A DNA stretch of 64,000 nt from an alpha proteobacterium IMCC14465 (GTDB lineage: Bacteria; Pseudomonadota; Alphaproteobacteria; RS24): positions 310,001 to 374,000 of the forward strand of contig ALYF01000002.1 in the NCBI GenBank assembly GCA_000293845.2, in the 5' to 3' direction. Made by a program: the position numbers and the translations under genes. This document shows positions 21,279 to 31,995 of this stretch, piece by piece (positions within the stretch are counted from its first letter, which is position 1; every line of letters begins with the position of its first letter). The notes under the pieces are model-generated. The model was given only the letters and a program-made list of their open reading frames with translations, was not told the origin of the DNA and searched no databases.

Positions 21279-22103
21279 CTAGAAAATTGACTGCCAGAAT
21301 TTTCTAAACCAGGAGGTTTCTTCTTTTTCAGGGCTGAAATCCCGGTCTACAAGCATGCGGTAACTATCTTTATACCACGCGCTATCTGGATAGTTATAGC
21401 CAAGCACTGCCGCAGTAGATTGAGCCTCAGATTCAATGCCCAGTGTGAGATAAATCTCGGTTAAGCGATGCAAAGCCTCTTCCACATGTGAAGTGGTCTG
21501 ATATTTAAGGAGGACATTACGAAAACGCTTTGTAGCAGCAATGTAAAACTGATTTTTCATATAGAAACGCCCCACTTCCATTTCCTTACCAGCGAGATGG
21601 TCATAGGTTAAATCCAATTTTAAGGTCGCATCGCGCGCATAATCGGTTTCAGGATAACGCCGAACAACATCACGGAGCGCCTGAAGAGCAAGTTCCGTGT
21701 TCTTTTGGTCTCTTGAAACATCCGAAATCTGTTCATAATAGCATTGGGCTATTAGATAATAGGCATAAGGCGCATTTTTATTGCCCGGATGTAGTGCCAA
21801 AAAGCGGCGTGCCGTCAACACAGCATCAGAATATTTATTTTGCTGATAGTAAGAGTAGGCAGACATCAACATCGCCCGGCGCGCCCAGATAGAATACGGG
21901 TGTTGACGTTCGACTTCATCAAATTCCAGAGCAGCACGACGGAAGTTTTTATTTTTTAATGAATCAAATGCCTGATTGTAAATCTCTTCAACCGACCGCT
22001 CGACATATTCCGGCTCATCGGTAGTGGATGAGCAAGCAACCAGCGTGAACATAATTAGCAGCAGGGAAAGACGGGAGAGCATTCTAGATTTCATAATTCT
22101 CAT
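21279..22103 (-). CDS. bamD: Outer-membrane assembly lipoprotein BamD
   Basis: An essential partner of BamA in inserting beta-barrel proteins. The 274-residue precursor has a lipoprotein signal peptide with lipobox L-V-A-C, giving a mature N-terminus at about Cys24. TPR-like helical repeats then fill the protein (IYNQAFDSLKNKNFRRAALE and AYYLIAQCYYEQISD). Length is typical of alphaproteobacterial BamD/ComL. The start is uncertain among three in-frame ATGs at 22103, 22094 and 22082. Position between lpxC and recN is the usual alphaproteobacterial order. Confidence 0.94.
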   Translation of the reverse strand: MRIMKSRMLSRLSLLLIMFTLVACSSTTDEPEYVERSVEEIYNQAFDSLKNKNFRRAALEFDEVERQHPYSIWARRAMLMSAYSYYQQNKYSDAVLTARRFLALHPGNKNAPYAYYLIAQCYYEQISDVSRDQKNTELALQALRDVVRRYPETDYARDATLKLDLTYDHLAGKEMEVGRFYMKNQFYIAATKRFRNVLLKYQTTSHVEEALHRLTEIYLTLGIESEAQSTAAVLGYNYPDSAWYKDSYRMLVDRDFSPEKEETSWFRKFWQSIF

Positions 22104-22264
22104 TTATCGCATTATTTCGAAAGCAAGCCTGACTTTGAAGGCATTTCAGCCTGAAAGCAAGTCTTAGAGACCGTAATGGAAAAAAATTCTCACGGCGTGA
22201 AAACAATGAATGTATAGAAGTATTCAAGACTTTAAAAAAGAAAAAAGTGAATAATTTCAGCTAA

Positions 22265-23245
22265 TTATTCAGCAGCAACGACTTTTACAGTTGCACATTC
22301 TTCAGGTGTAATAATCTCAAACGCATCATCATTGCTAAAAAGTGCGGAGAGGAGCTTGTAATGCAATGCATGACCTGACTTATGCGCATTATAACGCCCA
22401 AGGATTCGTACACCGGCCAAATAGAGATCGCCAACGGCATCAAGAATTTTGTGACGAATAAACTCATCTGAATGTCTGAGACCTTCATCATTCAACACAC
22501 GGTCACCGTCAATAACAACAGCATTATCGAGAGATCCACCAAGCGCGAGACCCGCAGCGTGCATAGCCTGAACATCTTGAAGCATGCCGAAAGTGCGCGC
22601 ATTACAAATTTGGTCGCGAAAATTATCGCCAGAAAGAACAAATTCACCTTTTTGATGACCAATGACCGGGCTATCAAAATCGATTTGAGCCGCAAAAACG
22701 CTTTCATCATCTGGTATTAATTCGCAAAACTTGTCGCCATCTTCAACACGAACAGGCTTTGTAATACGCAACATACGTCTTAATTCAGGTAAATCCTGGA
22801 GACCTACTTTTTCGATGAGGCTAACAAACTCGCAGGAACTACCATCCAAAACAGGGACTTCAGCACCATTAATTTCAATAATTGCATTATCAACACTCAT
22901 ACCCGCCAATGCAGCCATGAGATGTTCGATAGTTCCGACCGTATGGCCAAATTGGTTACCGATTGTTGTGCAGAATGTGACTTGGCAAACCTGACCAAAA
23001 AGCGCGGGAATGACCGCCTCTTCTGGGTTTTCAATATCGGTTCTAACAAAAATAACGCCAGTATTCGCAGGTGCGGGGCGTATGGTGAGCTCCACATCAG
23101 CACCCGAATGAAGACCCGTGCCAGCGCAGGAAACAGATGAAAGAAGGGTTGTCTGATAGCGCCCTTCTTCCGGGGCGAAACGCGCAAACGGCACAGCGCT
23201 AAACTGTTCATGTATCTGTTCGACTGATACGGGAGGAGGTGCCAT
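22265..23245 (-). CDS. lpxC: UDP-3-O-acyl-N-acetylglucosamine deacetylase
   Basis: The zinc-dependent committed enzyme of lipid A synthesis. The 326-residue protein has the zinc-binding His in VGTIEHLMAALAG and the second site in RHSDEFIRHKILDAVGDLYL (His and Asp ligands). SVDNAIIEINGAEVPVLDGS is the conserved substrate segment. The N-terminal 25 residues are an extension relative to E. coli LpxC. It lies downstream of ftsZ, separated by 238 bp that include a strong inverted repeat, so it probably has its own promoter. Confidence 0.97.
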   Translation of the reverse strand: MAPPPVSVEQIHEQFSAVPFARFAPEEGRYQTTLLSSVSCAGTGLHSGADVELTIRPAPANTGVIFVRTDIENPEEAVIPALFGQVCQVTFCTTIGNQFGHTVGTIEHLMAALAGMSVDNAIIEINGAEVPVLDGSSCEFVSLIEKVGLQDLPELRRMLRITKPVRVEDGDKFCELIPDDESVFAAQIDFDSPVIGHQKGEFVLSGDNFRDQICNARTFGMLQDVQAMHAAGLALGGSLDNAVVIDGDRVLNDEGLRHSDEFIRHKILDAVGDLYLAGVRILGRYNAHKSGHALHYKLLSALFSNDDAFEIITPEECATVKVVAAE

Positions 23246-23427
23246 TTATAAATTAACCTTCTAAATTTCCGATTTCGATTTCGGATGTAACCGGAGATAT
23301 TTTTTTGTTCTAACGTATTGGTAAAAACAGGACGCCACCAACACATCACGTATTATTAATTACTAAAGGTCTGTCGTCATGACAAATAACATATTGTTTC
23401 GATTTGTTACTTAGTTTCATAAAGTTA

Positions 23428-23477
23428 CCACCCTATGAGGGTCTGCATGGATCCTCACAGAAAACCTCATAGGGTGG
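23428..23477 (-). terminator. 13-bp perfect inverted repeat after ftsZ
   Basis: CCACCCTATGAGG (23428-23440) and CCTCATAGGGTGG (23465-23477) pair perfectly around a 24-base loop. It begins 7 bases after the ftsZ stop, so a transcription terminator is the simplest reading, but no T-run follows on the minus strand. A protein-binding palindrome or mRNA 3'-end protector are alternatives. Confidence 0.55.
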
Positions 23478-23483
23478 GTCTAA

Positions 23484-25190
23484 TTAGTCCTGCCGGCGGA
23501 GAAAGGCAGGGATATCCAGTTGCGCATCTTCGTAACCGGAAATCATATTAGGTTGCATGCTCGTTTGAACCATTGGAGGCTCAGGCGCGTGAATAGGTTC
23601 AGCAGTTACCTGAAGTCCGCTTTGGTCGGTCTCGCGCGGCGTTGGAATCGCTTCCTCAGGCGGCACGACAGGGTCTTCCACATCATTATCCAGAGGATTT
23701 TCGACAGGTTCTTGCATACGCTCACTAGGGCCTTCATGAGTTACAGCCGAGTCGAACAGATTATTGATATCTGTAGCATCAGCAGGCTCATTCATATCCC
23801 CATTATCTGCAATACCCGTATCGGCGCGTTCAGTTTCTTGAACAGGCGCGGCAACTGGCTGAGGAATAGCAGGTGCTTGTGCTTTCTCTGACTGCAGAAC
23901 AGACGTTTCCTCATTATTTTTACGACCGCCCAAAACGCGCTCAAGGAAACCTCTTGAGCGTTTGCGATGACGAGTAACACTTGGTTCTTCTGGCTTTTGA
24001 GCGAGGAATGAAGGAACGGCTGATTTTTCCGGCTCTTCCTCGGTCATTTGCTCAGCGACTGTTTCCAAGGATTCAGGAGCTTCCTCAATTTCGAGAATTT
24101 GAACATCATCGTCTTTGACTAAGACATCCTCAGCAGAAATCGAGGTCTCTTGAAAGATTGGTTCAGTTGCTTGAACTTTAGGTCGTTCCATCGGCACCAC
24201 ACGAGGCCCACGTTGTATTGTTTCATCAGCGTCAATGCCTGTGGCAACAACCGAAACGCGGATAACCCCAGCGAGTGCATCATCATAAATCGCACCGATG
24301 ATAATATTCGCATCCGTAGCAACCTCACGTTTAATGCGGTTGGCGGCTTCATCAACTTCATAAAGCGTCATATCCTGACCGCCCGTAATGTTAATCAGCA
24401 CGCCGCTCGCGCCTTGCATAGAGTCGTCTTCAAGAAGCGGGTTCGCAATCGCGGCTTCAGCGGCCTCCAGCGCACGGTTAGGGCCTTCAGCCTCACCTGT
24501 TCCCATCATGGCTTTGCCCATTTCATTCATAACCATACGAACATCAGCAAAGTCGAGATTTATCAAACCCGGCTTTGTCATGAGGTCTGTTACACTCGCA
24601 ACGCCTGAATGAAGCACCTCATCGGCAATCGCAAAAGCTTCAACAAAGCCAGTTTGCTCATTGGCAACTCTGAAAAGGTTCTGGTTTGGAATGATAATCA
24701 GTGTATCCACTTCTCTTGAAAGCGCATTAATACCGTCATCTGCGGAACGCATCCGGCGCGGCCCTTCAAATTCAAATGGCTTGGTCACAACACCAATGGT
24801 CAAGATACCTTGCTCACGGCACGCACGCGCAATAACAGCTGCTGCGCCTGTACCGGTGCCACCGCCCATGCCAGCCGTCACAAACGCCATATGCGCGCCT
24901 TGTATCTGGTCGACAATTTCAGCCATCGCCTCTTCGGCAGCAGCACGGCCGACCTCAGGGTCAGAACCTGCGCCAAGGCCTTCAGTAAGTTGCGCACCAA
25001 TTTGAATGCGACGGTCAGCCTGACTATTTGCAAGCGCTTGGGCATCTGTATTAGCAACTACAAAATCAACACCCTCAAGACCTGCTGTAATCATATTATT
25101 TACAGCGTTACCACCAGCGCCACCGACACCTATGACGGTAATGCGCGGTTTAAGTTCCCTTTTAGGGGGGACAGTCAGTTGGATACTCAT
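23484..25190 (-). CDS. ftsZ: Cell division protein FtsZ
   Basis: The tubulin-like GTPase that forms the Z ring. The G-box is [20 protein letters not shown], with the N-terminal [14 protein letters not shown] and the T7-loop region [11 protein letters not shown]. About 250 residues after the GTPase core form a long acidic, proline-rich linker. It ends in the conserved FtsA/ZipA-binding peptide [11 protein letters not shown]. At about 568 residues it is long, as usual in alphaproteobacteria. The ATG at 25190 is chosen because AAAGGAG lies 6 bases upstream; an in-frame upstream start adds 16 unconserved residues. It is the last gene of the dcw cluster proper. Confidence 0.97.
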   Translation of the reverse strand: MSIQLTVPPKRELKPRITVIGVGGAGGNAVNNMITAGLEGVDFVVANTDAQALANSQADRRIQIGAQLTEGLGAGSDPEVGRAAAEEAMAEIVDQIQGAHMAFVTAGMGGGTGTGAAAVIARACREQGILTIGVVTKPFEFEGPRRMRSADDGINALSREVDTLIIIPNQNLFRVANEQTGFVEAFAIADEVLHSGVASVTDLMTKPGLINLDFADVRMVMNEMGKAMMGTGEAEGPNRALEAAEAAIANPLLEDDSMQGASGVLINITGGQDMTLYEVDEAANRIKREVATDANIIIGAIYDDALAGVIRVSVVATGIDADETIQRGPRVVPMERPKVQATEPIFQETSISAEDVLVKDDDVQILEIEEAPESLETVAEQMTEEEPEKSAVPSFLAQKPEEPSVTRHRKRSRGFLERVLGGRKNNEETSVLQSEKAQAPAIPQPVAAPVQETERADTGIADNGDMNEPADATDINNLFDSAVTHEGPSERMQEPVENPLDNDVEDPVVPPEEAIPTPRETDQSGLQVTAEPIHAPEPPMVQTSMQPNMISGYEDAQLDIPAFLRRQD

Positions 25191-25327
25191 GATTTTCTCC
25201 TTTCTTTCAAACACCCGTAAGGGGTTGAAATAGCGCAATCAGGCCCTTCAGTAATATACTTTCTAATATACACTGTGAGATCCATGACCTGAAGCATTTG
25301 TGTTTGACAAAAAATAGCCAAACGGGA

Positions 25328-25345
25328 CAAACCGCAACCGGTTTG
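25328..25345 (-). other. Hairpin in the ftsA-ftsZ intergenic region
   Basis: CAAACCG and CGGTTTG form a perfect 7-bp stem with a 4-base loop, 41 bases after the ftsA stop and about 140 bases before the ftsZ start. A TTTTTT run lies about 13 bases further on in the minus-strand direction. It could be a partial terminator or an mRNA processing site between ftsA and ftsZ. The 195-bp gap is the longest in the cluster and probably holds ftsZ promoters, which I cannot place with confidence. Confidence 0.4.
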
Positions 25346-25385
25346 CGTGAGTGGAAAGACAATATTCATCCGCAATCTTTCCATA

Positions 25386-26687
25386 TTAAAAATTCCTTTT
25401 GAGCCATTTACCGGCTTTTCCAAGAAAAGACGGTAGGCTGGGTGTTGCCGGGAGCATGTCGTTTGAACGACGTTTTTTATAGGCAATCAGACCCGCACAT
25501 GTTGAAAAGGCCGGACCTGCAGAAGCCTCAGGAAGCCCGGAAAGCCTGATAGGACGGCCCATTCGGACCTGTCGTTCAATCATATGTTGTGCCAGTTCGC
25601 GCGCGCCTGTCAGCATCGCACCGCCACCTGTCAGCACAGCTCTCGGGCAAAGTGACTTGTTAATGCCGCTTCGATTGAGATTGGCGAGTAGCATCTCAAA
25701 TGTTTCCTCAATACGAGGGCGGATAATGCGGCTGACATCAGAACGCTGGATTTTATGCAGGCCTTCTTCGCCGCTTTCACCAATCAACGGCACGTCAAAT
25801 TGTTCGTCATTTTCAATTGTTTCGCTCAATGCCGAGCCATATAGCGTTTTGATTCGTTCTGCGGTTGCCAGCGATACACCTAGCCCTTGGGCAATATCGG
25901 CGGTGATATGATTACCCCCAACAGCAATGGATCCGGTAAATACGGGCGCACCGCTATGGAAAACTGTAAAGCCCGTGGTCCCGCCGCCCATATCAATCGA
26001 CAAAGAACCAAGCTCCATCTCATCTTCAACCAGACAAGCCAGCGCGCTCGCATAAGGTGTCGCAACAAGTGTATCAACTCTCAGGTGACATTTTTCAATG
26101 CAGGCCAGAAGGTTGCGAACAGGCCCGACAGGCGACGTAATGGCATGCGCATTAACGAGCAATTTCTCGCCGAACAGCCCGCGCGGGTCATCCACATTAA
26201 TACTGTCATCAACTGTGTAACTGACCGGAATAGCGTGAAGCACTTCAACCTCTGCGGATTGGCATTTATCTCGAGCAAAAAGTAAGGCCTGCCCCATATG
26301 CTCATCATTCACAGCAAAACCGTTCAGATTGAGACTGATTTTATAAGATGAACTTGCCAGCTTGGGTGACGTAACGCCGACCACAACTTTTTTAACAATC
26401 ATATTCGCCATACGTTCGGCGGCATCGATTGCTTTACGAATACTTTTTTCAGCAGCATCCATATCGATAACAACGCCGCCACGCAGTCCCCGCGACACTT
26501 GATGTCCAACACCAATAATCCGCATGCCTGTTTTGCCGCTATCCTCATCAATTATTTTCTGAGCGATGAAACAACTCACCTTACTTGTGCCGATATCCAG
26601 TGCAGCAATCACACCACTCCGATAATCCGTGTCTCTATAGACACTGGCATCTTTTTGAGCTGTGAAAGGCGAAACAGGAATATTCAT
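25386..26687 (-). CDS. ftsA: Cell division protein FtsA
   Basis: An actin-like ATPase that tethers FtsZ to the membrane. The 433-residue product has ALDIGTSKVSCFIAQK (phosphate 1), the 1C-domain region around residues 85-165, LSIDMGGGTTGFTVF (phosphate 2) and VLTGGGAMLTGARELAQ (adenosine motif). The C-terminal amphipathic helix is FLGKAGKWLKRNF, the membrane anchor. Its start overlaps the ftsQ stop by four bases. Confidence 0.97.
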   Translation of the reverse strand: MNIPVSPFTAQKDASVYRDTDYRSGVIAALDIGTSKVSCFIAQKIIDEDSGKTGMRIIGVGHQVSRGLRGGVVIDMDAAEKSIRKAIDAAERMANMIVKKVVVGVTSPKLASSSYKISLNLNGFAVNDEHMGQALLFARDKCQSAEVEVLHAIPVSYTVDDSINVDDPRGLFGEKLLVNAHAITSPVGPVRNLLACIEKCHLRVDTLVATPYASALACLVEDEMELGSLSIDMGGGTTGFTVFHSGAPVFTGSIAVGGNHITADIAQGLGVSLATAERIKTLYGSALSETIENDEQFDVPLIGESGEEGLHKIQRSDVSRIIRPRIEETFEMLLANLNRSGINKSLCPRAVLTGGGAMLTGARELAQHMIERQVRMGRPIRLSGLPEASAGPAFSTCAGLIAYKKRRSNDMLPATPSLPSFLGKAGKWLKRNF

Positions 26688-27583
26688 GTATTATTCCTTT
26701 TTCTCAACAACGACGTTACGGGCAGAGGTCGGGCGCGCAGGACAACACGGTCCGGTAGACGCAAATCTATAATGCGCCCCTTCATGGCAAGAACCTTCTT
26801 GTCACGCTCCATATCCATTAAGAGGTTGAGCGCATTAATCACTTTTTCAGCTGGCAAATGTATCGCGCCGCCATGATCGAGATATATCGTCCAACGGCGG
26901 TCGCTAATGCGCTGCGCCCCAATTATACGATTTCTGATAACCGGATAATCCGACAATAAATCGAAAAGCTGTGCGGCAGTATGTTCAGATTTTTTGCCTT
27001 TAACATAAGGAAGCGTGTTGTATTTATCGAGGCCACTGGTTTTGATAACAGCACCTGAGCGGTCAATCAGAGACGTACCCTTTTTATGCTGCCACAACGC
27101 AAAGGCTTTACGCTCCTCAATTTGAATATGCATAAGGTCGGGCAAAATGCGTGTCACAGTCGCTGATTTGACCCAAGGCAGATTTTCGATACGCACCCGC
27201 GTTGCATCAAGGTCAATTTTGAAAATGCTTTCACCAATACGCGCTTTCACCACACGGCGAAGCTCGGCACGTTTCGTATTATAACGCCCCTCGACCGTTA
27301 CATCGCGCAGGCCAAATCCAGTCTTCACCAATGACGCATGGGTAATGTCGGTGATGTTCTGAGAGAGTTTGTTTCCAAATTTTTGAACAGACCCATTCAA
27401 CATCAGACCAATGGCCATAACCGCAACAATCAACAGGCCAGCAATGGCCGGAAGAATGGGGGCGTTTTTCAAATAACTGACCACAGGCTGAAACGGCGTT
27501 AGCACAGGTGCTAATACTCTTGTTCGCAACCACGCCTTAAGGCCCGTCATGCAATTCATAATTTTTTGCTTTATCTTTGACAT
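26684..27583 (-). CDS. ftsQ: Cell division protein FtsQ
   Basis: A bitopic divisome protein that links FtsL/FtsB to later components. The 299-residue protein has one membrane segment at about residues 42-62 (ILPAIAGLLIVAVMAIGLML), a POTRA domain (DVTVEGRYNTKRAELRRVVK) and the FtsQ beta domain (LPWVKSATVTRILPDLMHIQ). The ATG at 27583 has GGAGGACGC upstream and overlaps the end of ddl by 13 bp. Its stop overlaps ftsA. Confidence 0.94.
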   Translation of the reverse strand: MSKIKQKIMNCMTGLKAWLRTRVLAPVLTPFQPVVSYLKNAPILPAIAGLLIVAVMAIGLMLNGSVQKFGNKLSQNITDITHASLVKTGFGLRDVTVEGRYNTKRAELRRVVKARIGESIFKIDLDATRVRIENLPWVKSATVTRILPDLMHIQIEERKAFALWQHKKGTSLIDRSGAVIKTSGLDKYNTLPYVKGKKSEHTAAQLFDLLSDYPVIRNRIIGAQRISDRRWTIYLDHGGAIHLPAEKVINALNLLMDMERDKKVLAMKGRIIDLRLPDRVVLRARPLPVTSLLRKRNNT

Positions 27584-28485
27584 GATGCGTCCTCCACCAT
27601 CCAGCTCACCAGTTCCTCGTAGCTTACCCCTTCACAAGCAACCATTTCCGGCACCAGTGAAAACGGGGTCATACCCGGTTGGGTGTTGAGTTCGAGAATA
27701 ATTAGCCCGTACCCATCATCTCTTTCATCCAACCGGAAATCTGTGCGCGTTACCCCTTTACAGCCAAGTGCATCATGCGCTGTTAGGGTTTGCGCTTGTA
27801 TTGCGGCGCGTATATCTGCAGAAATTTCAGCCGGAACAATATGGGTTGAACCGCCTTCAGTATATTTGGCATCAAAATCATAGAAATCATTACTGGCGCG
27901 GATTTCCATCACCTCGGATGGTTTACCCTGCCAGATGGCACAGGAAAATTCCCGACCCGGCACAAAGGCTTCGACCATTAACGGCCACTCTGAATTTTTT
28001 AAAATTGCGGGAATATCTTGCGTCGTATCTTTGACCAATTCAATACCAACACTCGACCCCTGATTAACAGGCTTTACCACATAGGGGGGTGTCATGGGAT
28101 GCTCAGAAAAATCACTAGAAAAATTGGAAGTGAAAATTTTCATATCCGGCGCCACAGAGATGCCTGCCGCCGCAAAAACTTTCTTCGCCTGAATTTTATC
28201 CATTGCCAGAGCCGACGCCATGACACCTGAATGCGTGTAAGGTATTTCCAGCAATTCAAAAACACCTTGAACAACACCGTCTTCACCGCCGACACCGTGC
28301 AAGGCGTTAAAAATGACATCCGGTTTTACATCCTGTAATTGCTCAACAAGGTTACGACCCGCATCAATTCTGCTGACTTGGTAATTCGAGGCTTCAAGGG
28401 CTTTGGCACAACCCTCGCCTGAAATAAGGCTGATATCACGCTCAGGCGACCAGCCTCCCATAATAACGGCGACATGCTTTTTCAT
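27571..28485 (-). CDS. ddl: D-alanine--D-alanine ligase
   Basis: An ATP-grasp enzyme that makes the D-Ala-D-Ala dipeptide for peptidoglycan. Visible motifs are VIMGGWSPERDISLISG at the N-terminus, the ATP-binding YVVKPVNQGSSVGIELV and the metal-binding LELNTQPGMTPFSLVPE. The start at 28485 shares one base with the murB stop and has GGGAGGCGA upstream. About 304 residues, the normal DdlB size. Confidence 0.96.
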   Translation of the reverse strand: MKKHVAVIMGGWSPERDISLISGEGCAKALEASNYQVSRIDAGRNLVEQLQDVKPDVIFNALHGVGGEDGVVQGVFELLEIPYTHSGVMASALAMDKIQAKKVFAAAGISVAPDMKIFTSNFSSDFSEHPMTPPYVVKPVNQGSSVGIELVKDTTQDIPAILKNSEWPLMVEAFVPGREFSCAIWQGKPSEVMEIRASNDFYDFDAKYTEGGSTHIVPAEISADIRAAIQAQTLTAHDALGCKGVTRTDFRLDERDDGYGLIILELNTQPGMTPFSLVPEMVACEGVSYEELVSWMVEDASCQR

Positions 28486-29423
28486 TATATCGCCTCCCTG
28501 CCTATGCGTTTGATTTCCCATTGAAGGGTCACACCTGAATGGTCTTTCACGCGTTGGCGGACGACCTCACCCAGTGTTTCCAAATCTGCAGCCGTAGCCG
28601 CACCGTGATTAATCAAGAAATTACAATGCAGGTCTGAAATCTGAGCATCACCCTGTCGCAAGCCACGACATCCAGCTGCATCAATGAGTTTCCATGCCTT
28701 TAAACCTTCAGGATCTGCACCGCCTGGATTTTTAAAGGTACTCCCGCCCGTCCGGCTTTTAATCGGTTGAGTGTCTTCACGAGACGCACTTATTTCTGCC
28801 ATCTGAGCATGTATCTTTGTTTTATCTCCTGGCACGGTCTGAAAGCGGGCACCAGTGAAAATCAAATCTTGCGGCAAAGCGCAATGCCTATAGTCAAAGC
28901 CCATCTCGTGAGCCTTGAGTTCATGGCGATTGCCTTTTCTGTCATAGGCATAGGCGTGGGTGAGAACCGTTGCCGTATCATTACCATAAGCACCGGCATT
29001 CATTCTTAGAGCACCGCCAACTGTTCCGGGAATACCTCTAAAAAACTCAAGGCCAGATAAGGCGGCTTCGGCGACTTGTTTGGAGAGCATCAAATCCGGT
29101 ACAGCTGCACCGGCATCTACCTGCCTCTCTGCATTAATCTTAATATCGCCAAAAGGTCGCCCGAGTTTAATCACGACACCCGCAACACCTCCATCGCGGA
29201 TAAGTGTATTGGAACACGCCCCAAGCACCGTCACGGGAATATCCTCGGGGCAATTCGCCAGAAATGACTGCAAATCAGCTTCATCAGCAGGTGCAAAAAG
29301 AATATCGGCATGCCCACCAACCCGAAACCAGCTCACATCTGCTAAGGCGGCTTGTTCTCTGTAAGTGCCACGAACTTGCGGCAGGCGAGTTAACATTTCA
29401 TTATTTTTCAGGGCAAGTATCAT
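28485..29423 (-). CDS. murB: UDP-N-acetylenolpyruvoylglucosamine reductase
   Basis: Flavoenzyme that reduces the enolpyruvyl group to make UDP-MurNAc with NADPH. About 312 residues. The FAD-binding part includes [20 protein letters not shown] and [38 protein letters not shown] is the conserved core; [14 protein letters not shown] holds the catalytic Ser region of the short type II MurB. The ATG at 29423 overlaps the murC stop (ATGA); an open frame extends 26 codons further into murC but that part is not conserved. Confidence 0.96.
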   Translation of the reverse strand: MILALKNNEMLTRLPQVRGTYREQAALADVSWFRVGGHADILFAPADEADLQSFLANCPEDIPVTVLGACSNTLIRDGGVAGVVIKLGRPFGDIKINAERQVDAGAAVPDLMLSKQVAEAALSGLEFFRGIPGTVGGALRMNAGAYGNDTATVLTHAYAYDRKGNRHELKAHEMGFDYRHCALPQDLIFTGARFQTVPGDKTKIHAQMAEISASREDTQPIKSRTGGSTFKNPGGADPEGLKAWKLIDAAGCRGLRQGDAQISDLHCNFLINHGAATAADLETLGEVVRQRVKDHSGVTLQWEIKRIGREAI

Positions 29424-30868
29424 ACGCGCGCCTCTTCCAAACCAGCAAGCTGCGCAGGGAGGTCGTTCGCCCATTGGGTGATACTGCCAGCCCCCATGCA
29501 AATGACCACATCGCCGTCAACAGCCATCTCAGATATTAAGGTTGGCAGGTTTTCAGGGGTATCTAGCAACCTTACATCACGATGCCCTTTGGCAATCATA
29601 GTGCTTACCATAGCTTCAGCATGAATACCCTCTATCGGCGTTTCGCCAGCCGGAAATACCGGCGCCACAATAACACTATCGGCGTCATTAAACGCTGTGC
29701 AAAAATCTTCAAACAAATCACGCAAGCGTGTGTAACGGTGTGGTTGAACAACCGCCATAACTTTACCGCCCTTAGCCGTTGCAGCAGCGCGAGCGCTTTC
29801 AAGTACCGCATTAATTTCGACAGGGTGGTGCGCATAATCATCATAAACTTCAACGCCCTGCCAAGTACCTGTCAGTGTGAAGCGCCTTTTAACGCCGCCA
29901 AATTCAGCCAGAGCCTGTTTGATTTTTTCATCGGCAACACCCAGTTGCAATCCAGCAGCAATCGCCGCCAAGGCATTTTGGAGATTATGCTGCCCTGGCA
30001 TTGGGAGAGTGAAACCTTCAATGTCACGGGCTTCATTATTGCGACGGTCAGATATCACAACATCAAATGAGGTCTTTTGACCATCAACCGAGATATTCAC
30101 GGCACGAATATCGGCCTGCGGTGAAAGACCATAGCTTATGATGCGACGGTCAGAAATGCGTCCCATCAAATTTTGAACTTCCTGACTGTCAATGCACATT
30201 AACGCAGCGCCATAAAATGGAATATTTTCGACATAGCGCGCAAACGCGTCTCTCAAGCCGTCAAAGCTTCCATAATAATCAAGATGTTCAGGGTCAATAT
30301 TCGTCACAATGCCAATCGTGGATGGCAGGCGAACAAATGTACCGTCACTTTCATCAGCCTCGACAACAATCCAATCGCCCGACCCAAGCCGTGCATTCGT
30401 GCCATAAGCATTGATAACCCCGCCATTAATAACTGTCGGGTCAAGCGCCGCATCGTCAAGAACAGCGGCTACCATTGAAGTTGTTGTGGTCTTGCCATGT
30501 GTGCCGGCAACAGTCAGGCAATATTTTAAGCGCATCAGCTCAGCCAGCATTTCAGATCTTCTGATAACGGGGATGCCCCCTTTTTTGGCGGCGAGGACTT
30601 CAGGATTTTCATCTGTTTTAATGGCAGAGGAAATCACCAGTAAAGACACATTGGCCATATTAGAAGCATCATGACCTTTGAATATTTTAATACCCATATC
30701 GCTAAGACGTCGGACATTGGCATTCTCACTGACGTCTGACCCCTGCACCTGATAGCCAAGATTATGCATAATCTCCGCAATGCCGGACATGCCAATACCG
30801 CCAATGCCCACAAAATGGACACAACCAATAGCGCTAGGGTGGGATGGCATATCGTAAAGCTGGGTCAT
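29420..30868 (-). CDS. murC: UDP-N-acetylmuramate--L-alanine ligase
   Basis: The first of the four Mur ligases, adding L-Ala to UDP-MurNAc. The 482-residue protein shows the N-terminal [20 protein letters not shown], the ATP-binding [20 protein letters not shown] near residue 115, the metal/ATP glutamate and His region [16 protein letters not shown], and the C-terminal [12 protein letters not shown]. The start overlaps the murG stop by four bases. Confidence 0.97.
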   Translation of the reverse strand: MTQLYDMPSHPSAIGCVHFVGIGGIGMSGIAEIMHNLGYQVQGSDVSENANVRRLSDMGIKIFKGHDASNMANVSLLVISSAIKTDENPEVLAAKKGGIPVIRRSEMLAELMRLKYCLTVAGTHGKTTTTSMVAAVLDDAALDPTVINGGVINAYGTNARLGSGDWIVVEADESDGTFVRLPSTIGIVTNIDPEHLDYYGSFDGLRDAFARYVENIPFYGAALMCIDSQEVQNLMGRISDRRIISYGLSPQADIRAVNISVDGQKTSFDVVISDRRNNEARDIEGFTLPMPGQHNLQNALAAIAAGLQLGVADEKIKQALAEFGGVKRRFTLTGTWQGVEVYDDYAHHPVEINAVLESARAAATAKGGKVMAVVQPHRYTRLRDLFEDFCTAFNDADSVIVAPVFPAGETPIEGIHAEAMVSTMIAKGHRDVRLLDTPENLPTLISEMAVDGDVVICMGAGSITQWANDLPAQLAGLEEARV

Positions 30869-31995
30869 GCATAATCCCCCGATATTTTTTCGCCACTTCT
30901 GTAACCCGCATAGGTCTCTACAAAATTCACAAGATTTTCTGTCGCCTGCGGCATCGCTCTGCTTTTGGCAGCACGCGCTGCGGCCTCTAGCCGTAGCGGG
31001 TTATCCATAAATTCGCTAATCATCTCTGCAAGCTTTTCAGGAGTTAGATTTTTCTGATCCACAACCCATGCCGCCTCATGATTACTGAGCTGCAATGCAT
31101 TTGTTTTTTGATCTTGATCTATTGATTGCGGCAATGGCACAAGCAGAGATGGGCGGCCAATCACCGCCATTTCGCTAACAGTCGAAGCGCCTGAACGGGA
31201 AATAACAAGATGCGCCTTCATAAGACGGCGCGGCATGTCATCGAAGAAATCGCGCAATTCAACATCAATCCCCAAGGCGCCATATGCTTGTAAGGTAGAG
31301 GCCAGTTCGCCTTTACGACACTGCTGAACCAGCCGTAAACGATTTAATTTCTCCCGCGGCATCTGTGCAATAGCCTCAGGAAGAAGCGTTGAAAACACAC
31401 TTGCGCCCTGACTGCCGCCAAAGACAAGCAGATTAAACGTGCCATTCACATTGTGTCGTGAATAATCATAATCCTTGTACCTCAAAACCTCAGGGCGCAC
31501 AGGATTGCCCGTCACCACCATAGAACCTCGACTGCTCGCAGGGACATGCCGAGTACCGGGATAAGACGCGGCAATCCGCGCCCCTAAAAGACTGAGCATT
31601 CTATTCGCACGCCCAAGAACTGCATTTTGTTCGTGAATGGCAATCTTGCAAAATAAAAGCCGCGCCGCCAGCAAGGGGGGAAAGCTTGGATAGCCACCAA
31701 AACCGATAACAGCTACTGGCCTGTTTGAAATCATAATCATCATGGCCTGAAGAACGCCCATAATGATTTTTAGAGGCGCTAGAAGTTTCTTCATCTTACC
31801 GCCGCTATAAATCGATCCTGAATTGAGGAGCTGTAAGTCGATACCTTCGGTTTGGCTTAGATATTTTTTAGCCCGCGCATCTGTGAGAATAACAGGTTTG
31901 AAATTTTTCTCCTTTAGCGCACGCGCAAGCGCAATGGCCGGAAATAAATGCCCACCGGTGCCGCCAGCCGCCAAATATATGATTGGCTTGCTCAT
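30865..31995 (-). CDS. murG: UDP-GlcNAc:undecaprenyl-PP-MurNAc-pentapeptide GlcNAc transferase
   Basis: Converts lipid I to lipid II at the inner face of the membrane. The 376-residue GT28 enzyme has the N-terminal loop [20 protein letters not shown], the [15 protein letters not shown] segment, [12 protein letters not shown], and the UDP-GlcNAc-binding region [20 protein letters not shown] with the following [14 protein letters not shown]. It overlaps both ftsW and murC by four bases. Confidence 0.97.
   Translation of the reverse strand: MSKPIIYLAAGGTGGHLFPAIALARALKEKNFKPVILTDARAKKYLSQTEGIDLQLLNSGSIYSGGKMKKLLAPLKIIMGVLQAMMIMISNRPVAVIGFGGYPSFPPLLAARLLFCKIAIHEQNAVLGRANRMLSLLGARIAASYPGTRHVPASSRGSMVVTGNPVRPEVLRYKDYDYSRHNVNGTFNLLVFGGSQGASVFSTLLPEAIAQMPREKLNRLRLVQQCRKGELASTLQAYGALGIDVELRDFFDDMPRRLMKAHLVISRSGASTVSEMAVIGRPSLLVPLPQSIDQDQKTNALQLSNHEAAWVVDQKNLTPEKLAEMISEFMDNPLRLEAAARAAKSRAMPQATENLVNFVETYAGYRSGEKISGDYA

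Noticed and set aside
22119-22165. Imperfect direct repeat (GAAAGCAAG, 33 bp apart) upstream of bamD
   Set aside because: Only nine bases are shared with no symmetry or promoter link, so it is not strong enough to report as an operator.
29424-29501. Longer N-terminus for MurB
   Set aside because: It would overlap murC by over 80 bp and encodes unconserved Trp/Cys-rich sequence; the ATGA overlap start is normal for this cluster.
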